A stretch of 64,000 bases of DNA from Corylus avellana (GCF_901000735.1 NC_081546.1:21197952-21261951); one strand, 5' to 3'; shown: positions 22,217-33,390, counted from the stretch's first letter. Notes: generated by a model from the letters alone, not told the origin. A program made the numbers and translations.

Positions 22217-22664
22217 TTTATATCTACTAGACCAATTAAGCCAAACAAACACCACCAGTAAACCAACCAATTATACTAGAATAGCATACTCTATATATAT
22301 CCCGACTGCAACATAACGCTATGTTGCCCTATGTACACTGAAATTTCCCTTTGAAAAGACTCGTGCTCTATCTTTCCAAAGAATACGCTGAATAATTTGT
22401 TCCTCCGTTAGTGTGTTACCCCATGACTAATTTCATACCCTTTTACTTACAATAAAGCTTGGAATGAAAAAGTAATTTTACCGATGTGGGACAAGCATGA
22501 GAGCTACCCTGAGATATGAACTTGAACTTGCATGCGTGAATGAACACGTAATATGTAGGAAATATATATAGAAACACATAATACGATAAGCGGATTAATA
22601 TTAATGACAAAGATAAAGGAATTGAATAAGCACAAAGATTAAAGTCGTTTAGCATATTACATAT
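22217..22664. other. Intergenic, nothing recognised
   Basis: AT-rich single-copy-looking sequence with no supported coding frame. Confidence 0.5.
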
Positions 22665-22846
22665 AGCCTACATCCACACGTTAAAGCTTATAAGCTACAT
22701 CTCTAATCAATATATGATTTGAGTACACACCTCTATATATAAAGCTTTACATGTAATTTGAAATATTTCAAATACAAATATATTCTTTAAATTAGGATTA
22801 ACTAATATAATCTAAATCTCTTAATTTAGAGAATACAAAATCCAAC
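22665..22846 (-). repeat. Diverged copia LTR fragment
   Basis: The order CCTACATCCACA, AAGCTTATAAGCTACAT, a TATA-like CTCTATATATAAAG and a terminal CCAACA parallels the LTRs at 24773 and 26135. It is too diverged to align fully. On the minus strand it would begin TGTTGGATTTTG. Confidence 0.45.
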
Positions 22847-23370
22847 ATTTATCATAAGGAATTTATAGCTCGGAAAACAGCTACTTGCACCGGTGGTAAC
22901 TATTTGATCACCTTCGTTCTGCCCTCACCATTCTCATATACCTACACTTATTGATTAGTTATTTTATTTAGTTGGGTTTGCAATCCTAAATAATTGTCCA
23001 AGTAAGAGTATAGTAGTTTATCTAGCATTTGGTAGTACTAGTTTATCTTAATGTCAAATAGTTGTTGTAGAAAAACACATAGAACAAAACAACATGCTGA
23101 AAAGCAGCAGACAAACAAAGAAAGTTTGGGTCGAACTTTTCAACTTTAAAAAATACAAAGAAAGGAAATAGGTGAAAATGCAGTCGGAATGAATTAAGGC
23201 GTAGAAATCGGTACTCCCGTGAATCTTTTATGCAAACTTCCAATCTTGAACAATTGAAAGATGTTGACAGTCACAAGAGAATTACCCTCCAAAATCAAAT
23301 CCTTAAGAGAGCAGAAAGCAAGAGGTGAGGTTAGATAGATAGAGGGGCTGCTAGAGCCTCTTTTTTACAG
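22847..23370. other. Intergenic, nothing recognised
   Basis: No coding frame or repeat is supported. It directly precedes a fragment of ankyrin exon 1 and may be former flanking DNA of that gene copy. Confidence 0.4.
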
Positions 23371-23441
23371 TAGTTTTACAGTAGCTTCTATCAAATGCAA
23401 TATGCAGTTGCCATCATGGTCTTTGGAATTGAGGAGGTCAT
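23371..23441 (-). pseudogene. Ankyrin-PGG exon 1 fragment A
   Basis: About 70 bp match the end of exon 1 of gene 2: GTTGCCATCATGGTCTTTGG and AATTGAGGAGGTCAT correspond to 29475-29513 (residues around NSKDHDGNS). The match ends where the LTR element begins. The orientation is opposite to fragment B on the far side of that element. Confidence 0.75.
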
Positions 23442-23726
23442 CGATTCATGAAATAAAATAAATGAGAGACAAAGATTTTAACGTGGTTCAATCAACGACG
23501 TACATCCACAGATAAAGCCCATAAGGCTACATTAAACTCTTATTGAATGATTTGTTTACAATACAGAATGCTCTATTTATAGAGCTTACACATAAATGTA
23601 ATCTTAATCAAATCCCTAATTTAGGGTGATCAAATCATAATCAAATCCCTAAATTAGGCTAATCTAATCTTCATCAATCATAATCAAATCCCTAACTTTA
23701 GGGTCATTCAAATATATACTCTAACA
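23442..23726 (-). repeat. LTR 1, truncated
   Basis: It matches LTR 2 except that about 30 bp near the outer end are missing. On the minus strand it begins TGTTAGAGTATATATTTG. Confidence 0.75.
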
Positions 23727-24772
23727 TCCTCCCTCAGACTCAAGGTGAAAGATCCTGAAACCTTGAGTTTGACTTTTTTTTTTTTTTTTTCTTCTTTTTT
23801 GAGATAGCAAAACGATACAAAAAAAAAAAAGGCCATCTATGGGCCAAAAAAGAGAGCCAACTTTGGGATAAAATGAGAGCCAACTGTGGGCTTGGGTTTT
23901 AAACAATACCACATAGCCAAATAACAAGAGAGCCAACTTTAGGCTGAAGTGAGAGCTAACTATGAGTTGAAATGGCCTGGGTTTGAAACAATACCACAGA
24001 GCCGAGCAAAAATAGGTCAACTATAGGCCAATGGATGGGCAACTTGGCCTCTTTTGATTTTGTTTTTTTTTTTTTTTATTCAATCGAGATTCTTTTGATT
24101 TCATTTCATTTTTTTATCGGTTTTTTTTTTTTTTTTTTTTTTTTAAGAATATCACGTTCCTGATTAAATATAAGCGAGGATAAGGAATACGCTTAATCTA
24201 ACAACAGAACTAGGTTAAAACCCTAGAAACCAAGATAACATATTCTAAAACTAGAATGAAGAGAATGCGCAAGCTTCGAGATAATTCGTAAAGAGCTTGT
24301 AGCCAAACCTGCGTCTTTTCTGCAAAATCTTCTCGGCTACGCTAACACCCTCTTTGGCGTGGGCTTTGGACAACAATGGAGGCTGCCCGGATCGAGAAAG
24401 CGTGAACAACGATGAAGCGAAGCGGAGTCCCGGCGCTTGGAAAGAATGACAGATGGAATAAGGGCAATGCCGAGAAATCAACGGTGAACTTAGCGTTAAT
24501 TGAAAAGTGGTTAGAAAACAAAAAAGGCTGAAGAGTGAAGAAAGCTTATTCTTGTAGCCGTATTTGGGATGAATCGGATACGAGCAATAGCGAGTTCCAC
24601 GATGGATAAATCCATAGAGATAGAATTGAACCCCGGTCATTTGAATCGTTAAGTTCGACCGCCGGAGAAACGGCGTTAAGCGGGCTCACAGCTAATTTTC
24701 ACAAAGCAAAAAAAAAGAAATACACAGGACCATTGGATCGTATAATGGCATTAGCTTATCGCTCTGATACCA
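23727..24772 (-). other. Internal region 1 with polypurine tract and primer-binding site
   Basis: The polypurine tract is at 23727-23740 and the primer-binding site at 24761-24772. Long poly(T) tracts interrupt the left half. A 129-codon minus-strand frame at 24251-24640 has no known motif, and its counterpart in region 2 is not collinear as protein, so I do not call it a gene. A GC-richer core (24290-24700) is homologous to 25660-26030 but more diverged than the flanks. Confidence 0.6.
24761..24772 (-). promoter_or_regulatory. Primer-binding site
   Basis: The minus strand reads TGGTATCAGAGC immediately after the LTR end CTATCA, a perfect copia-type initiator-tRNA primer site. Confidence 0.9.
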
Positions 24773-25090
24773 TGATAGAATTCATAATGAAATTGAAATA
24801 AAAATAAATTGCAGAAATAAAATAAATGAGCGACAAAGATTTTAACGTGGTTCGGTCAACGGCCTACATCCACAGATAAAGCCCATAGGGCTACATTAAG
24901 CTCTTATTGAATGATTTGTTTACAATACAGAATGCTCTATTTATAGAACTTACACATAAATGTAATCTTAATCAAATCCCTAATTTAGAGTGATCAAATC
25001 ATAATCAAATCCCTAAATTAGGCTAATCTAATCTTCATCAATCATAATCAAATCCCTAACTTTAGGGTTATTCAAATATATACTTTAACA
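24773..25090 (-). repeat. LTR 2, shared
   Basis: A 318-bp LTR whose minus strand begins TGTTAAAGTATATATTTG and ends AATTCTATCA. A TATA-like CTATAAATAG near 24950 is suitably placed for an LTR promoter. Confidence 0.85.
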
Positions 25091-26134
25091 TCCTCCCTCA
25101 AACTCAAGGTGAAAGATCCTGAAACCTTGAGTTTGACTTTTTTTTTTTCTTCTTTTTTGAGATAGCAAAATGATACAAAAAAAAGGGCCATCTATGGGCC
25201 AAAAAAGAGAGCCAACTTTGGAATAAAATGAGAGCCAACTGTGGGCTTGGGTTTTAAACAATACCACATAGCCAAATAACAAGAGAGCCAACTTTGGGCT
25301 GAAGTGAGAGCTAACTATGAGTTGAAATGGCCTGGGTTTTAAACAATACCACAGAGCCGAGCAAAAATAGGTCAACTATGGGCCAATGGATGGGCAACTT
25401 GGCCTCTTTTGATTTTTTTTTTTTTTATTCAATCGAGATTCTTTTGATTTCATTTCATTTTTTTATCGGTTTTTTTTTTTTTTAAGAATATCCTGTTCAC
25501 AGATTAAATAAACAGGGATAAGGAATACCTTAATCCCCTAACCAAACAGAACTAGGTTAAAAACCTAAACCAAGATAACATATTCCTAAAACTAGAATAA
25601 GAGAATCTGCAAACTCAAATAATGCTAAATGAAACTTGTAGCCAAACACACGTCTTCTTCTACAAAACCTTCTCATCACACGCACAACACCTCTGGCGAT
25701 GGGCTTTGGACAACCAATGGAGGAGGCTGCAGATCGAAGACGCGAACAACGCTGAGAGCGACGAAAGTCGGCGCTTGGAAGGGTGGAAGCAGATGGAATG
25801 AGGACGGCAACAGAGAAATCCAACCCGGCTGGACTTGACGTTGGTGAATAAATTCGTTGAAACAAAAGGCTGAGGCTGAGAGAAACGCTGCTGGCGCCGG
25901 CGCTGGGATGAGATTGGATGTTCTGAACGACGCGAAGGTTCACGGTGATGGATCTGTCCATGAGATAAGGTGGACAATGGCTGGATGGTGCAAGTTCGAC
26001 CTTGCGGAGAACGGAGTTGCTGAATACGCTAATTTTTTTTTTTTTCACAAGAAGCAAAAATAAATTGAAGAAAAAAAAGAAATACACAGGACCATTGGAT
26101 CGTATAATGGCATTAGCCTATCGCTCTGATACCA
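25091..26134 (-). other. Internal region 2 with polypurine tract and primer-binding site
   Basis: The polypurine tract is at 25091-25104 and the primer-binding site at 26123-26134. It aligns with region 1 over the outer parts, but the GC-rich core (about 25660-26030) differs by many substitutions and indels. Frames here (25557-26087 minus, 25660-25977 minus) lack recognisable motifs. Confidence 0.6.
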
Positions 26135-26450
26135 TGATAGAATTCATAATGAAATTGAAATAAAAATAAATTGCGGAAATAAAATAAATGAGCGACAAAG
26201 ATTTTAACGTGGTTCGGTCAACGGCCTACATCCACAGATAAAGCCCATAGGGTTACATTAAGCTCTTATTGAATGATTTGTTTACAATACAGAATGCTCT
26301 ATTTATAGAACTTACACATAAATGTAATCTTAATCAAATCCCTAATTTAGGGTGATCAAATCATAATCAAATCCCTAAATTAGGCTAATCTAATCTTCAT
26401 CAATCATAATCAAATCCCTAACTTTAGAGTCATTCAAATATATACTCTAA
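26135..26450 (-). repeat. LTR 3
   Basis: Nearly identical to LTR 2, ending at TACTCTAA and joined directly to ankyrin sequence without the expected CA. Confidence 0.8.
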
Positions 26451-26580
26451 AAGCATTTAGCTGTGATGCTGAAGCAAATGAAGGTGCGTTAAGAATATCT
26501 ATTACTACTCCCTTAAAATAGATATTTCTTTCTAGCGATATATAAAGTGGCACATTGTCTGCGTCTATGAAATTATTTCT
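26451..26580 (+). pseudogene. Ankyrin-PGG exon 1 end and intron start, fragment B
   Basis: GCATTTAGCTGTGATGCT and AGCAAATGAAGGTGCGTTAA match the last exon 1 codons (LHLAVMLKQMK) and donor region of gene 2, followed by matching intron sequence (AATATCTATTACTA, TAGATATTTCTTTCT) up to about 26580. The donor reads AAG|GTGCG. The strand is opposite to fragment A and to genes 1 and 2. Confidence 0.75.
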
Positions 26581-27420
26581 AAAAAGGTGCGAGCGCTCGT
26601 GTGGTCCCCGGTCAAGTGCTCGTGTACTATTCACAATGGACCAAAAATCCTTTTCAGGCATACGATTTGGGTATTGTCCAAGAGTCTGATGCATAGTCAA
26701 CAAGTGCTAGCGTATTGTTCATGCGAGCGCTCAGGTACTATTCACAAAAGGTAAAAAATGTTCAAATGTACGATTGGGTTTTAACCGGGGACAAAACACT
26801 GTTCAGGCGAGCGCTCACCTAGTAAGGGTAGTTTGGAGCTTTTGCTTCAACAAGTTCTCAAAGAGTTTGGGTTATTTGAAGAAGGTTCGGGGTTCTTGGT
26901 TTAAGGCTTTGTTTTTAAGGGAACATTGACCGGTAAAGCAAGAAATTTAATTGCCTTTTAAAACAGTGATTTGTTGAGGTATTACAAAAAGACTAAGGTA
27001 ACTAACTAAAGGTCTGCGTCTTTGATTCTACAATGAGAAGCGTCTTCAGCTTCTACCCAAAAGATAACAACAATTGCACAGGCTAAAGGAAAGATAAGAC
27101 TCCATAGAGTATTTAAGAAAAAATTCTGTGATTTAATAATAATTTAATTGATTGAGTTTTACATAATAAGCTAGCATATTTATAGAAGAAAAGTAATTGT
27201 AGAGAAAGTAAACATAATCTTAGTAGCAATAGTAAACCTAATCCTAGTAACAATAGTAAACATAATCCTAATAAGGAAAGGAAAAGAATTAAAGCAAATC
27301 TAACCCTATTAAAGAAAGGAAATAAAGTCTTAATAAAAATAAAATAAAATCCTAATATAAAATTGATAATTAGCGGGAATTGTGACAATCTTTTCTTTTG
27401 TACTTTCATTGTCTTAGAAC
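26581..27420 (-). repeat. LTR-like segment, unclassified
   Basis: It contains repeated GAGCGCTC palindromes within GCGAGCGCTCAGGTACTATT-like phrases, a TATA-like CTATAAATATGC on the minus strand near 27180, and a degenerate tract with AAACATAATCCTA words. This composition is common in plant LTRs, but I could not define both ends or a primer site. Confidence 0.35.
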
Positions 27421-28045
27421 GGGTAAAATTTTAATCAAGTGGCATTGCTCCAATATTATTTTTGATATTTTATTTAGTTTTTGCTTTTACTGAAAATATA
27501 AGTCCAACATCAATATGATTGAAATGCATAAATTAATATCTTCAAAAGATTTCTATGATCCTTTTTGAGGCATCAAAAGCTTGGTGACCCAATTATGGCA
27601 TACATGCATGGGTAATGCCAACGGGTAACAGTCTATGTAAAGGAGATTGATTTTTTGCGATAACCCTCCAAAGCTTTTTCTTAATTGTTGTTTGTGCTAT
27701 CAATTAAAATGCAGATTCTGCAAAATTAAGTATAAAATAAATAATGTAAAATTTCATTTCTTGTCATGTGAATGCAGCTTAAATTTCATTGCCACAACTA
27801 GAAATTAAATAAGAGAATGCAATGAGAAAGAAAATTAGGGGAGCACTAGGAGCATGCCAAATTTCTTTAACATAATAATTTAAAATAGAACACAAAAGCA
27901 AAAGATACAAAGCCAATTAATTTTCCATCAATGGTGTATATTCCAAGCTGAACTATTATGAACTTAGCAGATACAGATTACCCTAATCCAATCACTTACA
28001 ACTTCATTCTTATCAACCAAACGTATGATAATGATAGTTTTCCTC
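27421..28045. other. 3' flank of the intact ankyrin-PGG gene
   Basis: AT-rich DNA without a supported frame. It should contain the 3' UTR of the gene ending at 28046; no clear AATAAA was found at the expected distance. Confidence 0.4.
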
Positions 28046-30030
28046 TTAGACGTTAGCCTGGTCTTCTGTTGGACTCCTTAACTTGTGTATGCAATTGCGA
28101 AACATCTTCAACATCCAATAGATTAGCAGGAGAATTAAGTGAATGAACTTTTTCACCATCCAATAGAGTAGGCGAATTATGTGAAACAACTTCTTCACCA
28201 TCCAATGGAGTAGGCGAATTATGTGAATCACAACAGCAATTACAACCATTCCCATCCAAATATATACTAACTTCAAGGCCATCGAACTAATTTTTTGATA
28301 AATATATATCGAGGTTAGCATAGCCACTACCTTAATATAGGTAAGTGTCATGGACGCAACTGAGGTAAGCATGGCAGATGTCAAAAGCCATATTAAGAAA
28401 TTGCTCCTAATAGGAAATCCAGTAATAACCAAAAGTATAACGCACAAAGATGCAAAGAACGAGATGCTATTGCAATATAAGAACACTAGGTAGCCATCTG
28501 GATCAGAATAAGATAAAACTGCTTGGCCGGCTAGACATATATGATCTTCGCTACAAGCGAAACCATCGGTGGAATTGGATGTATCTTGTTGCCAAACGCC
28601 ACCTGGTGGGCTGATACCAGCTTGAAAAGCCATGGTTGCTATGACAGTAGCCACTATCATCAATGTGCCACGTGTTTCCTCCATCCAATTTCCTTGGCGC
28701 TTCAAGCGTTTACCTAATGACGAAAGAACACACCCCCACCATCTCCTAAACCCTGATTGAGATTGTAGTGCTTCATCAACACTAGTACCACTCGGTGTCG
28801 GTGGTAGGGAAGAATTTAGACTCTTTGATCGTCTCACGCCAGCTTCCTTTAGAATTTTTTGGATTTCAAAACATTTAAAATCTCTTGAACAGACGTCACA
28901 GGCCTCTAAGATATCTGAAGCTGTGTAACCAAGCTTGTTTGTGGCATTAGCCTCTCTTTTAATTGCAGGTATTGAAAGTAGGTATTTAATGGCCTGCGCA
29001 AACAGAACATTCTATTGACCAATAACTCTGGAAACTCTAAAAGCACTTCCACAAAAAGAAACCCAAATAAATTTAATTCAACCACATTGAATGATATTTA
29101 TTCGGTTATTTATTATGTATCTCTTTCCATGATCTTTAGAAGAACCACATGAAACGAAAGGGTTTTTCTATTTTTGGTGGGCATGTATGACAACATTGTG
29201 ATTCTTGCTTCTTCTTTTTTTCTTTTTTTTTTTTCCCCCTTAACATACGAATATATCTTCACCAATTTACAATTTTAGTCCTACTTTATGAATGCAAAAC
29301 AAACTAACGAAAAAAGGAAGGAGAAAAGAGAAGACGATCTCAAATAAATTCATAGACGCGGACAGTGTGCTACTTTATATATCACTAGAAAGAAATATCT
29401 ATTATAAGAGACTAGTAATAGATATTTTTAACACACCTTCATTTGCTTGAGCATCACAGCTAAATGCAAAATGGAGTTGCCATCATGGTCTTTGGAATTG
29501 AGGAGTTCATTGCAATCAGCCCACTTCACTAGCCATTCTAGAGCATCCTGCTGATTATATTGAACACACAAGTGCAATACACTTCCACCATTGAGATTCT
29601 TCTGTATAGACTCTGGTTGAACTCTAATTAACTCTTCAATGATCTCTATTCGTCCTCTCATTACAGCAAAGTGGAGAGGAATTCTCTCATGCTGATCAAA
29701 AGCTAAGCAAACAGTTGTATTTGCTTGCAACAACGCTTTTACTATCTCAGTGTGACCCTCAGCGGAAGCCAAGTGAAGCGGGGTTCGTCCTAGCGAATCC
29801 ACCTCTTTTGTAAGTGTAGGTTTCTTCCTAAGAATAAGTCTACTAATTTCAAGGTGGCCATGCAAAGCGGCTAAGTGTAAGGGGGTCTCACTAAAGGATG
29901 TGAGTGAAACTCTATCAAGAATGCGAACATCCCTTTGGATCAAAGTGGTCAAGGTGTTTACACACCCATTCCGTGAGGCTTCATAGAGTTCTGCAATCAT
30001 TTTCTCTTCTTCAACAAGCCTTCTATCCAT
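28046..30030 (-). CDS. Ankyrin-repeat/PGG-domain transmembrane protein, intact gene 2 (exons 30030-29437 and 28993-28046)
   Basis: Exon 1 encodes residues 1-198, ending AAG|GTGTGT. Exon 2 follows the acceptor TGCGCAG in the same frame and encodes residues 199-513; the 443-bp intron contains stops. Ankyrin repeats carry TPLHLAA (49-55), TPLHLAS (83-89), IPLHFAV (117-123), SVLHLCV (150-156) and SILHLAV (186-192). The PGG domain spans about 300-415, with ETRGTLMIVATVIATMAFQ and SPPGGVW. Four hydrophobic segments lie near 308-322, 372-392, 396-418 and 434-457. The family includes BDA1, ITN1 and ACD6, membrane proteins in immunity, cell death and salt/ABA responses; which role applies here is unknown. 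Odd feature: residues 454-494 repeat an HIIRLLxWMVKKx unit three times where gene 1 has one. The start is chosen because MDRR aligns with gene 1. No frame lesion was found. Confidence 0.85.
28130..28250 (-). repeat. In-frame tandem repeat in exon 2
   Basis: Units of about 40-48 bp containing CACCATCCAAT(A/G)GAGTAGG on the plus strand recur three times, expanding the C-terminal cytosolic tail in multiples of three. The third unit is more diverged. Confidence 0.8.
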
Positions 30031-30268
30031 CCTTCACCTGTGAATGTGAAAACTGAAGAAACTCCAACCAAAGGAGGAACCAGAGGAACTTCAAGTCGGA
30101 AACTTTTCTTAATCTGGGTTTTTGGCCTTCCATGCTTTTTTCTCACCCACGTGATTTTATGCTGGTTACCGTGTGGACTTTGTGGAAGGGTGGGACAAGG
30201 AAAAAGGTAAAAATAAAATTACCAAAATGGGTCGTTGAAAATAAATAAAATATTTGAATATTAAATTT
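30031..30268 (-). promoter_or_regulatory. Proximal upstream region of the intact gene
   Basis: About 240 bp lie between the start codon and the SINE. It holds no frame. It contains GAAACTCCAACC near 30058, resembling GAAACTTCAACAATA upstream of gene 1. The SINE and a LINE-like piece inserted further upstream may have separated the gene from distal elements. Confidence 0.4.
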
Positions 30269-30379
30269 TATTTTATTTTTTTTTGACATGTCCACACAAG
30301 AGGGGGAGGAGGGATTCGAACTAGTGACCTCCGCTTCATAAGGCGTGATCTTCAGCCCATTGAGCGATCCCTTGGGGAC
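30269..30379 (-). mobile_element. tRNA-derived SINE with target-site duplication
   Basis: On the minus strand it opens GTCCCCAAGGGATCGCTC, contains an A-box-like region, a B-box AGTTCGAATCC and an A-rich tail. The 17-bp word ATTTGAATATTAAATTT flanks it at 30252-30268 and 30380-30396. This is the best-defined SINE in the window. Confidence 0.85.
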
Positions 30380-30429
30380 ATTTGAATATTAAATTTAGTA
30401 TAAGGTGTATGCAAATACAATTTGCTTCT

Positions 30430-31075
30430 TTTTTTTTTTGGTAACAAACCGAATTCCATTAAAACATAAGAAAGTTACAGGACAGACACATTAAGCTAAG
30501 CAACTTAGGCAGATTAACCCAATCTAAATAGACTATAAACTCCTCGAAAAAGGTGCAGATGGAAGACATCTGCGAATACAGCCCGAAAAAACCCTTGCCG
30601 TGGCGCAATCTGATGGACAAAACCAGTGGGAGTACGAATACTCCATAGAAGCATCTAAACAGACTTTCACAAAAGCCATGGAAATTTAAATGGACGGTAA
30701 CAGTGGAAAAAAGGTTTCCAAAAAGAAACCAAAAGGAAAGGGAAGGAAAATCCACAACACTTATGAGGAGTCTGAAACCTAATCGGATCGGGGTTAACAG
30801 ATAACAAAACAAACAGGTTACAGAATAGTAACACAAAAGCGTTACAGAAAAGAAAAGCAAGCTAAAAAGCATAGTAAAATGTCCAAAAACCCACAACGGC
30901 GGAGAAGTCAGAGACGCTCGGGCCCACGAACCAGAGAGGGAACCAAAAGATCGGCGAAGGAGGTGGGTGGAGGTGGAGCGGCGAGAAAGAGGCCTCACCT
31001 GCCGGCGCGTGGGGGACACGCGCCCGCGAGTAAGATCTACTCGCAGGCTCGTGTTAAACACAAAAAATAAACGCC
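30430..31075 (-). mobile_element. Short non-LTR-like element with GC-rich head and poly(A) tail
   Basis: On the minus strand a GC-rich head (30900-31060) leads through a T-rich, Leu/Phe-coding stretch to TTAATGGAATTCGGTTTG and a poly(A)-like tract, a LINE-type 3' end. A 200-codon minus frame spans it but reads as low-complexity Leu/Phe/Ser and lacks any reverse-transcriptase or endonuclease motif. It may be an internally deleted LINE. No flanking duplication was found. Confidence 0.4.
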
Positions 31076-31669
31076 AAACAAGCCATTAGGGATTCAGTCC
31101 CTAATACATAGTTGGACCAGATTGGAAACAGTAATTGACAATATACCATCCTCGGAAACGGTCATTAATGGCAATACTCTTCCAAATGGATTAGAATCTC
31201 TTACAATTTCTAATAAAGTGTAAATTCTCAAATTTGGAAATTAATTTATGTTATTTTTAGACATTAAAAAGCTTTGAAAATATCACATATTAAAAAGGTG
31301 GCATGTTACAGTTGAGAATTGAGTATATTTTCATCAGGTTTCTTACTCTTTATGTTATAAACAAGTTTTGAACAATAAATTTTTTTTTAGTTTTCTTAAT
31401 AATAAACGTCTCTACAAAAGTTTTTTCTCTTTTTTATTTATTTATTTTTTTTAATTTTTTTTTTTTTAAAAAAAAAAGCATTTTGGGAGGAAAATGTTTT
31501 TTTGACTATCTCGATAACTTGTAACATTTTTTCTATGTGACATTTTCGAAGCGATTCAATACCTAGAAAAGACCAAAATTCTATAATTGGAAAATCTACA
31601 TTTTTTTTTGAAATTGTTGGAGATCTTTATCCATAATTCATTCTCACACAACAACATTGACCATTGTCC

Positions 31670-31775
31670 CAAGCAGTGGTTCAATCGGTTGGAAACCATG
31701 TTTAATTTTAAGAAGCAAATGTCATTATCTTGAATCCTTTGTCCTCTCCCTTGTTTCTCTCCTGCAGACATGTCA

Positions 31776-31780
<5 letters not shown>
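31670..31780 (+). mobile_element. SINE remnant
   Basis: CAGTGGTTCAATCGGTTGG resembles the SINE A-box, and a CTTGAATCC B-box remnant and GACATGTC follow. It is the inverted-orientation counterpart of the SINEs in the tandem segments. Confidence 0.5.
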
Positions 31781-31807
<27 letters not shown>

Positions 31808-32319
31808 CACAAATGCTTCGAAAAAATCAGGTATAAAAAAGCAGGGGCGGAACTAGCTAGTAAGGCTTTGGGAGGACTAATTCCTCCAAAATTTTAAAAT
31901 TATCCCCAAATTTCACGCTTTTTATATAGTAAGTCCCCCCAAAATTTTAAAATTGCCCTTAAATTTTAAACATTTTGCAGTTATGTCCCCCACACTTCAA
32001 TGTGTGGTTCCGCCCCTAATAAAAGGATTATTTCTGAATCATCTAAACTCTTCTGCTAATCCGTAACTGTTTCCTTTTCACTACATTAATTTTTTTTTTT
32101 CAATTTATTATTGTTGGGCAAAGGTACAAGAAGCTTAATTATATAATTTTAATTTACAACAGTGGTAACATTATGAAATTCAATTAGCAAGTAATTATTT
32201 CTTCTAACAACTTGTTAATTAAGGACCTCTGTGAATGCGTCATGCATGACACCATGTTTCTTTGATAATTAAGAAGAGGAAGAGAGGGGAAAAAAAAAAA
32301 AAAAAAAGGTTAGTTTTTT

Positions 32320-32960
32320 TTTTGAAAAATATGGAGTTTCCATTGATGAAATTTCACGAGCATAAAGCTCTTACATCACTGAACACACAGCTCTGAAAAA
32401 TCATAACCAAAAGTTATGAAGGTTACAAAGTCATAAAAATGACTTCAAGCTTCTGCTAACTCATGTATAATTATATTTAAGGAACAGATCTGTTTTCGTA
32501 TAGACTAGATCTAGGACATAAGTAGCCCAAATACAAAAATAAAAATAAAAAAATAACTAGAAACGAAAAATATGGTCGTGAGAGTTAAGCCTCCACACCG
32601 ATCTACTCCATCCTCAACTCGAAGGCCAGAAAAAACAAAAAATAAAAATAAAAACAAAAAACAAAAACTCCACAAGCAGCAGTGAACGATCACAGCATCG
32701 TAGACATCCCTTCGGAAGATACACCTTGGCCAAAGAAGATGATCAGATCTAAGGTTGAAGAGACTAAGTCTGGATCTAAATCTACAAACTAGATCTAAAG
32801 CAACCCGTCAGGAACGAAGACAGGAGGAGCCTACAGAGAAGATACCAAGCACTGCTACCGTGAAAGGGGATGAGAAAAGATCTAGATCTAGATCTAGATC
32901 TTCCCTCCTCTTGAAATGCTTCTTGGTGTTGTCTAGAAGAAAAGAGAGAGGACTTCTAGA
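32320..32960 (-). mobile_element. LINE-like 3' end
   Basis: The minus strand has TATGCTCGTGAAATTTCATC and TCAATGGAAACTCCATA before an A-rich tail, parallel to 10691-11360 and 46411-47090. A (GATCTA)n-like run lies near 32878-32902. Confidence 0.45.
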
Positions 32961-33321
32961 CTACTGCAAATTCTTAGTACATCATTTAAGCTCAAAATTA
33001 GTAATTTAATATAAAATGAAATAATTAGTATATCATAAGGTATGATAATGCTTGCTTAATTTTTTATTTTTAAAAAGCACATTTAAGAAGAAAAAAAAAA
33101 CGTTAATTTATTGTACATATCCTTTTAAGTTTTCTGTGATAATTAAGACGTCTTTCCTTAATTAATTTCTCTTTGTTTTGAGTGTCAACTTAATTCATAC
33201 ACGTCACTTAAAGAAAGCTCGCGCTTGCTGTGCATATGTCCCGGAAGCCTGACATTTTATATATATTATTGTTGTTGACATCGATCTCTTTTTATAGTCA
33301 ATAGAACCGCTACCCGACTTA

Positions 33322-33390
33322 GGGCTTGTTTGGATCTGCGCTTGAGTTGTCTAAAAGTGCGTTTAACATTCAAAAAGTCCGTTTGGAAAA
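33322..33390 (+). mobile_element. Left end of a PIF/Harbinger-like element, fragment
   Basis: GGGCTTGTTTGGATCTGCG follows TTA and aligns with the left end of the element at 36437 (GAGCATGTTTGGGTCTGCGG, then GTCCGTTTG). No right end is found nearby. Confidence 0.5.

Larger units (their letters stand above)
23442..26450 (-). mobile_element. Tandem copia derivative: LTR-internal-LTR-internal-LTR
   Basis: Three LTR copies of about 285-318 bp (23442-23726, 24773-25090, 26135-26450) alternate with two internal regions of about 1.05 kb. Each internal region has a perfect primer-binding site TGGTATCAGAGC next to an LTR and a purine tract (GAGGGAGGA) at the other end. No gag or pol motif is present. 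The sharing of one LTR between two bodies points to unequal recombination between LTRs. The first LTR is shortened at its outer end and the third lacks its final CA. An insertion target duplication is not visible. Confidence 0.8.
31085..33260 (-). repeat. Inverted copy of the gene-upstream segment
   Basis: Reading the minus strand gives, in order, parts of the segments at 34014-46410: the CCTCCGGGACATATGCACA and GACGTCTTAATTATC region (33120-33250), TGTCATGCATGACGC (32240), the block matching 14550-14650 near gene 1 (32130-32210), a SINE remnant (31670-31780) and the foldback repeat (31085-31660) ending TTAGGGACTGAATCCC. A LINE-like piece (32320-32960) interrupts it. The inner MULE-like MITE of the direct segments is absent. 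Confidence 0.7.

Noticed and set aside
30459..31061. A 200-codon minus-strand frame.
   Set aside because: Low-complexity Leu/Phe/Ser reading of a T-rich stretch ending in a LINE-type tail; no domain is visible.
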